Origin: JAXGPP01 sp964436865
GTDB lineage: Bacteria; Planctomycetota; Planctomycetia; Pirellulales; Thermoguttaceae
DNA length: 5,283 nucleotides
NCBI GenBank assembly: GCA_964436865.1
Contig: CAYTFK010000423.1
Location: 1 to 5,283, forward strand
Direction: 5' to 3'
Shown: positions 1 through 5,283 of the stretch, one piece after another
Layout of the letters: every line of letters starts with the position of its first letter
How positions within the stretch are numbered: position 1 is the stretch's first letter
Notes under the pieces: generated by a model
What the model was told of the DNA's origin: nothing
Seen by the model: only the letters and a program-made list of their open reading frames with translations
The model's database searches: none
Made by a program: the position numbers and the translations under genes

Positions 1-203
1 CGACGCTGGTGATCGGTTACAAGGAACTGGCCGTCGAGACCGGCAATGAGTGCGGCGTGCCGATCGTGAGCAAGGTGCCGTATGTCAATCGCCTGTTCCG
101 CAACACTGGCGTGGAAATGCGGATGCATCGGCTGGTGCTGGCGGTCACGCCGAGGCTGATCTTCCAGGAAGAAGAGGAAGAACGGCTGGGGGTGGTGGAG
201 TGA
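1..203 (+). CDS. Secretin-family protein (type II/III secretion or type IV pilus), C-terminal end only
   Basis: Only the last 66 residues are visible; the gene enters from the left edge with complete codons from base 3 and stops at TGA 201-203. The fragment reads TLVIGYKEL, then GVPIVSKVPYVNRLFRN, then RLVLAVTPRLI. This matches the order seen at the end of the secretin domain: a TLVIGG-like strand, a VP-S-IP-G-LF lip segment, and an ELLVFITPRIV-like final strand. Family members form multimeric outer-membrane pores for type II/III secretion or type IV pili. The protein ends in an acidic stretch (EEEEE) and a short tail, so there is no long C-terminal pilotin-binding S-domain. The second G of the usual IGG is Y here and the usual G of YLGRLF is N, so this is a divergent member. 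It is convergent with the arabinosidase genes and is not part of their operon. Which secretion or pilus system it serves cannot be told from the fragment. Confidence 0.72.
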   Translation, partial: TLVIGYKELAVETGNECGVPIVSKVPYVNRLFRNTGVEMRMHRLVLAVTPRLIFQEEEEERLGVVE

Positions 204-206
204 ATT

Positions 207-230
207 GTACTCGTCACGCTCCGCGTGACG
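207..230 (-). repeat. Hairpin repeat, inverted diverged copy
   Basis: Read on the minus strand this is stem CGTCACGC, loop GGA, stem GCGTGACG, tail AGTAC. It differs from the other full copies at two positions only, stem positions 2 and 18, and these are base-pairing partners: a C-G pair has become G-C. The hairpin is therefore preserved despite the sequence change. It is the only copy in inverted orientation and abuts the end of the secretin gene. Confidence 0.85.
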
Positions 231-235
231 GATGA

Positions 236-259
236 CCTCACGCGGAGCGTGAGGAGTAC
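236..259 (+). repeat. Hairpin repeat, full direct copy 1
   Basis: Perfect copy: stem CCTCACGC, loop GGA, stem GCGTGAGG, tail AGTAC. It is followed by a 19-nt linker (260-278) of the form ACAGGCGGTC plus ACGGCTTTG. The same linker follows copy 3 with a few changes, so the repeating unit is about 43 bp (24 hairpin plus 19 linker). Confidence 0.9.
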
Positions 260-278
260 ACAGGCGGTCACGGCTTTG

Positions 279-291
279 CTGTGAGGAGTAC
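279..291 (+). repeat. Hairpin repeat, truncated copy 2
   Basis: Only the right arm and tail remain (CTGTGAGGAGTAC). Aligned with the junction before copy 3 (GCTTTG followed by the hairpin), the stretch 273-291 is 11 nt shorter and carries one C-to-T change, so most of the left arm and the loop are gone. It can no longer form the hairpin. The linker after it (292-326, 35 nt) starts GGAGGCGGTC and ends CGGCTTTG like the others but carries about 16 extra bases in the middle. Confidence 0.75.
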
Positions 292-326
292 GGAGGCGGT
301 CGTCGGGCGCGCAAATCGCGGCTTTG

Positions 327-350
327 CCTCACGCGGAGCGTGAGGAGTAC
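327..350 (+). repeat. Hairpin repeat, full direct copy 3
   Basis: Identical over 24 nt to copies 1 and 4: stem CCTCACGC, loop GGA, stem GCGTGAGG, tail AGTAC. It is followed by a 19-nt linker (351-369) that closely matches the linker after copy 1, and copy 4 begins exactly 43 bp after copy 3 begins. Confidence 0.9.
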
Positions 351-369
351 ACAGGCGATCACGGCTTCA

Positions 370-393
370 CCTCACGCGGAGCGTGAGGAGTAC
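370..393 (+). repeat. Hairpin repeat, full direct copy 4
   Basis: Identical over 24 nt to copies 1 and 3. It ends 9 bp before the stop codon of the minus-strand beta-L-arabinofuranosidase gene (TAA, 405-403), so a transcript of that gene would carry this hairpin just after its stop codon. The linker is not repeated after it. The bases GGGTCGTGA lead straight into the gene end. Confidence 0.88.
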
Positions 394-402
394 GGGTCGT
401 GA

Positions 403-2772
403 TTACTCGGCGGCGCGGAGGGTCATGAGGTCGAACAGTCCGCCGGCGATCGAACCGGGTTGGGCCTGGAAGCGGACGGTCACGGTTTGCCGGCCTTGTG
501 TCAGGTTCTCAGGCATCGGGTATTCGACGTCGAAGAACTTGTCGGGGGCATTGTTGGCGAGCGTCTGGGTGGCGATCTTCTGACCATCGACGAGGATGTC
601 GAACGTCCGCCGCCCGGAATCGCTGCCCCAGTAGGTGGCAGAGAGGACCACGGGGCGATCGGGGAGGACCTTAAGCCGGTAGCTGAACCAGCCGTCGGCC
701 GCGTGCCGCCAGGTGCGGTTGAGGTGCGGGCCGGCGGCCATACTCGCGCCTTCCAGGGCATGCTGCTTTTCTGATACGGGATCGCCGGGGACTACCCGGT
801 CGATGAGCCGCCGTCGCAGGGCCTCCTGCCGTGCGGCCTCGGCGGCTTCGCGGGCCTTGCGATCTGCTTCGCGCCGCTGCCACTGGTCTTCGGGCAGCAC
901 CCGCCAGTAGACCGCATAGCGCTGGTTCCAGAGGCGATGGTAGGGGACGAGCGTCACGTCGTGCGGGCGACCGACGCCCTGGGTGCGGAAGGTGAGCGGT
1001 TGATCCGGCAACGGCTCGACCCAGGCGGCGGGGTCGGGATGCTCGGTGACGATGTCCGGTGCGGAGGCGATCTTCTCGGCGGGAAACTCGAACCAGTTCT
1101 TCTCCGTATAGACGAGTTCTTTCGGAATCTCCTCGCCATCCAGCTTGCCGGCCAGGACGAGCGGGCCGTACATCACGGTGAGAAGCGTCGGGTCGTCGGG
1201 CATCGGCCAGGCCCAGAGCCGCATGGGGGTCTCTACTTCAATGCGGTCGCTGTCGGTCCAGGTGCGCTCGATCGCCAGGTAGCCGCTCGCATCGGCGGCG
1301 ACAGGAATCGCCTCGCCATTTACGCGGACGGTCATCTGCCTCTCGGCCCAGTGCGGCACGCGGAGGCGGAGCGCGAACGGCACCGGCTTCTCAGTTTTCA
1401 CGGTGAGCCGGGTGCGCGGTTCGTCGGGGAAACGGGTCTCCTGACGGATCCGCACGTTCTTCGCCTTCCAGTGCAGTTCCGAGGCGATGAACAGGTTGAC
1501 CCACAGGCTCGAATCGTCATGAAAGTAGATCGACTCGCCGTAGCGGGCGTGGTTCTCCATGCCGGTGCCGGTGCAGCACCAGAAGGAGTCGCGCGGCGTG
1601 TTGAAGTATTTCCAGTGGCCGGGGGCGAGCGTGACGAAGTACATCATCATCGCTGTCTGGGGATCCTGCGTGGCGAGGATGCTGTTGACCAGGGCCCGTT
1701 CGTAGTAGTCGGCATAGCGGCGGTCGGGCTGCCACGACATGAGGTGCCGCGTGAGCTTGAGCATGTTGTAGGTGCAGCAGGTCTCCTGGGTGTGGGCGTC
1801 CAACTGGTCGGCGAGCCGGCCGGGTTCGGAACGCCAGTGCTCATCGGTGCTCGTGCCGCCGGTCGAGAAGCAGCGGTGCCCGACAACCTGATCCCAGAAA
1901 TATGCAGCAATCTGACGGTCGCGAGCTTCGCCGGCCACTTCGTACTGCCGGGCGGTGCCGATGATGTTGGGGATGAACGAGTTGACGTGCTCCCCCTTGA
2001 GCCGGTCCTCGCCGCGGGCAAGGGGCTCGACATAGTGGTCTTCGTCGAAACGGCGCGAGAGTTCGAGCCAGCGGCGTTCACCCGTCAGACCGTACAGGTT
2101 GGCGAGCACTTCGTTCATGCCTCCCTGCTCTGTGGTGTTGAGCATCCGCTGCATCGCCTCGCGGTCGAGCGGCTTGAGCCGGCTCTCGATCCAGCCGGCC
2201 ATGCCCTGGGCGACTTCGAGGGCCTGGCCGTTTCCGCAATGGACATGCACATCGACGAGGCCCGCGAGGATCTTGTGAATCGTGTACCAGGGGGCCCAGA
2301 CGGGCTTGCTTTCCACTACCCGATCGATGAACGACTGGGGGAAAGCGGAGATGTAGCCGTCGCCGTGCGCGGCCTGGCAGCGGGCCAGTTCGGCCACGAT
2401 GGCCTCGGCCTTGGCCTTGAGGGCTTCGTCACCGGTGGCGGCGTACATCTGCGCGCAGGCAGAGAGGAAGTGGCCCATCGTGTGGCCGCGAACCTCGGTC
2501 TTTTCCCAGCCGCCCATCGGCTCGCCCGCTGCGGGGAGACCGGCCGTCTCGCGGAAGTAATACAGGAGGCGATCGGATTCCAGGTCATGCAGGTACTGGC
2601 GAGTGCGCTCTTGGGCGTCGCGGAACGGTCCGTCGAGCAGGCGAACGTCGGCCAAGGGGAAGGGACGCGCCTGGAACTCGATCGCCTCATGCTGTGCGGG
2701 CCAGGGATCGGCCAGAGCGGGAGCATCGAGCGCGGCGGCGATGACGAGCAGGACGAGCGCGAATCGCTGCAT
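403..2772 (-). CDS. Secreted beta-L-arabinofuranosidase, GH127/GH146 (DUF1680) superfamily
   Basis: 789 residues. Residues 1-21 form a signal peptide (hydrophobic ALVLLVIAAAL, likely cleavage at ALA|DP), so the enzyme is exported. An (alpha/alpha)6 catalytic barrel spans about 40-425, with typical segments LLDGPFRDAQ (45-54), GHTMGHFLSA (96-105) and WAPWYTIHKILAGL (159-172). The family uses a zinc-bound cysteine as nucleophile. The matching residues here are E330 and C332 (QETCCTYNMLKL) and C399-C400 (FWCCTGTGMENH), with E311 (TDEHW) as likely acid/base. The TYNMLKL and WCCTGTGMEN wording resembles GH146 enzymes such as Bacteroides BT0349 more than GH127 HypBA1; this is from memory. Beta-sandwich domains follow (about 430-545 and 550-625), then a charged helical linker (627-658) and a DUF6805-like C-terminal domain (about 660-787). 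It should release beta-L-arabinofuranose from plant-type glycans. The start is supported by AAAGGG (2785-2780), 7 nt from ATG. It lies 17 bp after the GH51 gene, as its operon partner. Substrate linkage is inferred. Confidence 0.9.
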   Translation of the reverse strand: MQRFALVLLVIAAALDAPALADPWPAQHEAIEFQARPFPLADVRLLDGPFRDAQERTRQYLHDLESDRLLYYFRETAGLPAAGEPMGGWEKTEVRGHTMGHFLSACAQMYAATGDEALKAKAEAIVAELARCQAAHGDGYISAFPQSFIDRVVESKPVWAPWYTIHKILAGLVDVHVHCGNGQALEVAQGMAGWIESRLKPLDREAMQRMLNTTEQGGMNEVLANLYGLTGERRWLELSRRFDEDHYVEPLARGEDRLKGEHVNSFIPNIIGTARQYEVAGEARDRQIAAYFWDQVVGHRCFSTGGTSTDEHWRSEPGRLADQLDAHTQETCCTYNMLKLTRHLMSWQPDRRYADYYERALVNSILATQDPQTAMMMYFVTLAPGHWKYFNTPRDSFWCCTGTGMENHARYGESIYFHDDSSLWVNLFIASELHWKAKNVRIRQETRFPDEPRTRLTVKTEKPVPFALRLRVPHWAERQMTVRVNGEAIPVAADASGYLAIERTWTDSDRIEVETPMRLWAWPMPDDPTLLTVMYGPLVLAGKLDGEEIPKELVYTEKNWFEFPAEKIASAPDIVTEHPDPAAWVEPLPDQPLTFRTQGVGRPHDVTLVPYHRLWNQRYAVYWRVLPEDQWQRREADRKAREAAEAARQEALRRRLIDRVVPGDPVSEKQHALEGASMAAGPHLNRTWRHAADGWFSYRLKVLPDRPVVLSATYWGSDSGRRTFDILVDGQKIATQTLANNAPDKFFDVEYPMPENLTQGRQTVTVRFQAQPGSIAGGLFDLMTLRAAE

Positions 2773-2779
2773 GGCGAAG

Positions 2780-2785
2780 CCCTTT
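2780..2785 (-). promoter_or_regulatory. Ribosome binding site of the GH127/GH146 gene
   Basis: AAAGGG on the minus strand, 7 nt before the ATG at 2772. It fills much of the 17-bp gap after the GH51 stop codon (TAA, 2792-2790). The gap is too short to hold a separate promoter, which supports co-transcription with independent translation initiation. Confidence 0.6.
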
Positions 2786-2789
2786 CGTA

Positions 2790-5171
2790 TTATTTCGTCT
2801 CAATCACCACCACGCCGGCACTGAGCGCGGGCAACTCGAAAGCGACCTGCTGGCCGGCGACTCGCACCGGGGATGGTTCCACCTTTACGGCCGCCGGGTT
2901 GTCGAGCGTGTTGCGGGCCTGGAGCGAGCCCGGCGCGACGACGTGAAGCATGGCTTTGCCGACCGGGAACGCATCAGCCACCGCCAGCTCGACGGTCACC
3001 GCGCGGTCGCTGGGATTGACCGCCTTGTAATACACCCGGCGGCCATCGGCCGATCGGCTGGCCGAAGCGTTGAGCGGACCTTCGTCGCCGGTGGCGGCGA
3101 TGCGGTCAGCGCCGTAGTGATCGCGCCAGAGCTTCATCACGACGTAGTTGGGGGCGGGGAACCAGGTGCGATGGTCGAAGTTGATGAAAGCGTTGTCCCA
3201 GGCGGTAGCCGAGACGTGGCGCAGGAAGAGCGCCGGACCGCCGATTTCGAGCACGTCACCCGAGCGCTCGAAGGCGTTGAGGATGCCGCCGGCGTAGAGC
3301 CCGGTACGCCAATCGGTGCTCTGGGCATTCCACTCGGAGACATAGATCTTCATCGCCGGGTTCTTCGACGCGGCGATGATCTCGGCCGTTTCACGGAAGA
3401 ACGCCTCGTAATCGCGCGGCCCTTGGGCGTAGCGGTCGGGGTTCTCGTAGTGATGGATGCTCAGGTAGTCGATCAGGTCGGCGCAGCCCTCGATGATCGC
3501 GCGGTTCCAGGGGAGGCCGTTGCCAGAGCGGCCGTAGCCGCCGCTGCCGCACGCGAGAAGCTTGATCGACGGATCGGCCTTCTTGAGGGCCGGGGCAAAC
3601 TGGCGGACCGCTTCGACGTAGGGCTGGGGGCGCATCCGCCAGGTTTCGTTGTCGATTTCCCAGTATTTCACGCCATACGGCTCGGGGTGCCCGTTGGCGG
3701 CGCGGATCTTTCCCCAGGTCGAATCGGCGGGGCCGTTGCAGTACTCGATCCACTGGCAGGCTTCCTCGATATACTCTTGGCGCTTCGCCGGATCGTCGTG
3801 CGAGCCGATGTTGATCACGATCAGGGGCTCGGCGCCGATGCGGCGGCACATGGCGAGAAACTCATCGGTGCCGTAGGAGTTCACGTCCTGGTCGTCCCAG
3901 ATGTCGATGGGATAGATGCCGCGCTGGTGCTGCGGTCCGATGCCGTCCTTCCAGCGATACCACTCGGCGAAGCAGCCACCCGGCCAGCGGATGATCGGCG
4001 GGCGCAGTTCGGCGACCGCCTGGAGGAGGTCGGGGCGGAAGCCGCCGGCATCGCGCCACGACTGGGGCATGAGGCTGACCTGGTCGATGTCGACCTCGCC
4101 CGGGCCGACGAGGCCGACCGAAAGCGTGGCATTCTCGACGTTGGCGGAGGGCGCGAGCGAGAACGGCCGCTCGGTCCAATCGGGTTCCGCGCCGGGGAGC
4201 TTCGCCTCGGCGAGCAACTTGTCGCCGTCGCGGAGGCGCACGACGAGCGGAGCGGGCGCTTTGCCGCGGGCCCAGAGCGAGCCGATGAGAGTTTCGCCCT
4301 GACGGACTGCAAAGGGGGACTGGCTGATGCCGAACTCGCCGCCGGTGGAAACGAGCCGCTGGGAGAACTTGCTGTTGAGCGCGGCGCGCGAATCGATGAG
4401 GGCGTTGCCCTCGCCGTACGGCTGCCAGTGCTTGGCCACGTTCGGCTGAGCGGCGAGTTCGGGCACGCCTTGGTGCAGCGTGCGGCCGTCGAGCGACGCG
4501 ACCTTCAGATTGCGATAGGCAGCCCTGGTGGCCCAGGTGCCGACGCCGACGCGGCCGGCGAGGTGGGCTCGGGCGTCGTCGGTGAAATCGATGAGCATGC
4601 GGTCGTCGAGCCAGAGGCGGAACCGTGGGCCTTCGCAGCGGACCTTGATCCGATACCACTTGCCTTGATCGATCTGGCCGTCGACCGCCGGGCCGACGAT
4701 GTGCCACCGTCCTTCGCCGCGGCGGCCGCGCTCGAGCGCGTGGCGCTGGTTTCCCCAGCCGCCGAGATTGCACCAGTAGAAATCGTCGTCGCCGGCGGCG
4801 CGGAAGAGGATCAAGAAGCCTTCCTGGCCGGAGAGTTTCCGGGCTTCGAGCGTGAACTCGTAATCGCGCCATGCCGGGTCGCCGAAGAGAAGCCGCTGGT
4901 CGGTGCCCATCGATTGCTGGACGATCTGGCCGTCGGCGATCTGCCACTGGCCGGCGTTGTTCTGCTCGAAGCTGCGGTTCCAGACGAGTTCGCCCCACAG
5001 TCCGCCGTTGACGGAGTGGTAGATGTGCTCGAGGAAGTGACCGTAGATCTTCTCGTCGATTCGGTTGACGACACGATCGGGATCGACCGAGATGCGGAGC
5101 GATTGGGCACCCGCATCGCGGGCGGCGATCGCGAGAGCGAGGGCAAAAAGGAAGCAGCAGGCGTGTCGCAT
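2790..5171 (-). CDS. Secreted GH51 alpha-L-arabinofuranosidase with inserted beta-sandwich domains
   Basis: 793 residues from the ATG at 5171. This start is chosen because it opens a signal peptide (MRHACCFLFALALAIAARDAGAQ, cleavage near residue 22-23) and has GGAG 8 nt upstream; the frame stays open to a TTG at 5234, but that would bury the signal peptide. The barrel begins with IYGHFLEHIYHSVNGGLWGE (42-61). It is then interrupted by about 300 residues: a concanavalin/laminin-G-like sandwich (about 98-228, with WCNLGGWGNQRHALE and WYRIKVRCEG) and a CBM4_9-like sandwich (about 245-367). The barrel resumes with RWPGGCFAEWYRWKDGIGP (395-413). The acid/base is probably E509 in WEIDNET and the nucleophile E613 in VSEWN; SIHHYENP (571-578) is also family-typical. 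A C-terminal beta domain spans about 690-793. The enzyme removes non-reducing alpha-L-arabinofuranose from arabinan, arabinoxylan or similar chains. Typical intracellular bacterial GH51 enzymes are about 500 residues, so the extra length is the signal peptide plus the insertion. It is the first gene of the two-gene unit. Confidence 0.92.
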   Translation of the reverse strand: MRHACCFLFALALAIAARDAGAQSLRISVDPDRVVNRIDEKIYGHFLEHIYHSVNGGLWGELVWNRSFEQNNAGQWQIADGQIVQQSMGTDQRLLFGDPAWRDYEFTLEARKLSGQEGFLILFRAAGDDDFYWCNLGGWGNQRHALERGRRGEGRWHIVGPAVDGQIDQGKWYRIKVRCEGPRFRLWLDDRMLIDFTDDARAHLAGRVGVGTWATRAAYRNLKVASLDGRTLHQGVPELAAQPNVAKHWQPYGEGNALIDSRAALNSKFSQRLVSTGGEFGISQSPFAVRQGETLIGSLWARGKAPAPLVVRLRDGDKLLAEAKLPGAEPDWTERPFSLAPSANVENATLSVGLVGPGEVDIDQVSLMPQSWRDAGGFRPDLLQAVAELRPPIIRWPGGCFAEWYRWKDGIGPQHQRGIYPIDIWDDQDVNSYGTDEFLAMCRRIGAEPLIVINIGSHDDPAKRQEYIEEACQWIEYCNGPADSTWGKIRAANGHPEPYGVKYWEIDNETWRMRPQPYVEAVRQFAPALKKADPSIKLLACGSGGYGRSGNGLPWNRAIIEGCADLIDYLSIHHYENPDRYAQGPRDYEAFFRETAEIIAASKNPAMKIYVSEWNAQSTDWRTGLYAGGILNAFERSGDVLEIGGPALFLRHVSATAWDNAFINFDHRTWFPAPNYVVMKLWRDHYGADRIAATGDEGPLNASASRSADGRRVYYKAVNPSDRAVTVELAVADAFPVGKAMLHVVAPGSLQARNTLDNPAAVKVEPSPVRVAGQQVAFELPALSAGVVVIETK

Positions 5172-5179
5172 GGGGAAGA

Positions 5180-5183
5180 CTCC
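5180..5183 (-). promoter_or_regulatory. Ribosome binding site deciding the GH51 start
   Basis: GGAG on the minus strand, 8 nt before ATG 5171. It supports the start that gives a clean signal peptide over the longer TTG-initiated reading from 5234. Confidence 0.65.
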
Positions 5184-5243
5184 GGCAGGCTGATGGTCTA
5201 TGCCGACCGACTGTAACGCGCCGGGACCGCCCAAGCCAGCGAA

Positions 5244-5274
5244 TATTGCGCAATAAAATACAGAACTTGCGCAT
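5244..5274 (-). promoter_or_regulatory. Candidate operator/promoter region of the arabinosidase operon
   Basis: On the minus strand TGCGCAA occurs twice in the same orientation, at 5273-5267 and 5252-5246, with starts 21 bp apart (two helical turns). The downstream copy is also the core of a 12-bp perfect palindrome, TATTGCGCAATA (5244-5255). Between them lies an AT-rich stretch (GTTCTGTATTTTAT) that stands out from the GC-rich surroundings. Direct repeats at 21 bp are the known arrangement of AraC/XylR-type half-sites. A regulator of that type is inferred only; none is encoded in the window. It lies about 73-102 bp upstream of the GH51 ATG. I could not assign a convincing -35/-10 pair. Confidence 0.45.
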
Positions 5275-5283
5275 ACCGGCCGG

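Larger units (their letters stand above)
207..259. terminator. Candidate bidirectional terminator: long inverted repeat between convergent genes
   Basis: The inverted copy (207-230) and first direct copy (236-259) of the hairpin repeat are reverse complements at 22 of 24 positions, separated by only GATGA. They could form one long cruciform or RNA hairpin that begins 3 nt after the secretin stop codon. Each copy can also fold alone as an 8-bp GC-rich stem with a GGA loop. The position between two convergent stop codons suits a terminator. There is no T-tract after the stem, so this is not a classical intrinsic terminator and the role is inferred. Confidence 0.4.

Noticed and set aside
236..393. 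Possible CRISPR array (24-nt repeats with short spacers)
   Set aside because: The repeat is a near-perfect hairpin, the spacers resemble one another and vary only through indels, the copy number is low, one copy is inverted, and no cas gene is present.
383..583. Short plus-strand open frame across the end of the GH127/GH146 gene
   Set aside because: It starts inside a hairpin repeat and runs antisense to the well-matched C-terminal domain of the real gene, with no domain similarity.
937..2946. 669-codon open frame on the plus strand opposite the GH127/GH146 gene
   Set aside because: Its codons lie exactly opposite those of the minus-strand gene, where stops would require TTA, CTA or TCA codons in the real gene, and these are rare at this GC content. 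The translation has no recognisable domain.
4488..4877. Residues about 98-228 of the GH51 protein as a separate DUF1080-type enzyme fused to GH51
   Set aside because: It is one sandwich domain inserted within the GH51 barrel sequence and shows no catalytic motif that I can identify. A binding or structural role is the simpler reading.
2943..5216. 757-codon open frame on the plus strand opposite the GH51 gene, overlapping the previous one by GTGA
   Set aside because: Same in-register antisense artefact. The translation is low-complexity and rich in V, A, D, G and E with no known motif, while the minus-strand frame carries complete GH51 motifs. The GTGA overlap is chance.
5172..5234. N-terminal extension of the GH51 protein from a TTG at 5234
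   Set aside because: It would put 21 non-hydrophobic residues in front of a clear signal peptide, and the internal ATG has a good ribosome binding site at the right distance.
3862..5274. 470-codon minus-strand frame overlapping the GH51 gene
   Set aside because: Very Arg/Pro/Ala-rich translation, typical of an off-frame reading of GC-rich coding DNA. It overlaps a confidently identified gene in the same strand.

Overview
The window is GC-rich and tightly packed, and it looks like a planctomycete, probably of the Pirellulales type. That is an inference from three things: the GC-biased codon use, the short hairpin repeats of stem CCTCACGC, loop GGA, stem GCGTGAGG and tail AGTAC (a style I recall from planctomycete intergenic regions), and a secretin-family gene next to secreted carbohydrate-active enzymes. 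No rRNA or marker gene is present to prove it.

Layout from left to right. Bases 1-203 hold the 3' end of a plus-strand gene whose product ends like a type II/III secretion or type IV pilus secretin. Bases 204-402 separate this gene from the convergent minus-strand genes and are almost entirely filled by one inverted and four direct copies (one truncated) of a 24-nt hairpin repeat, which probably also ends transcription from one or both sides. Bases 403-2772 (minus) encode a secreted 789-residue beta-L-arabinofuranosidase of the GH127/GH146 (old DUF1680) superfamily. Bases 2790-5171 (minus) encode a secreted 793-residue GH51 alpha-L-arabinofuranosidase with a large beta-sandwich insertion. Bases 5172-5283 are the upstream region of this pair and hold an AT-rich stretch with two TGCGCAA sites 21 bp apart, a plausible operator.

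The GH51 gene comes first in transcription and the GH127-like gene follows after 17 bp, with a Shine-Dalgarno-like site in the gap, so the two are almost certainly one transcription unit. Together they would remove alpha-linked and beta-linked L-arabinofuranose from the same plant or algal glycans outside the cytoplasm. No transporter, regulator or arabinose catabolic gene lies inside the window. The secretin end belongs to a separate, convergent unit, and nothing here links it to arabinose use.

I found no clearly new biological system. The most informative signals are the hairpin repeat with a compensatory base-pair change and the 21-bp spaced direct repeat ahead of the arabinosidase operon.
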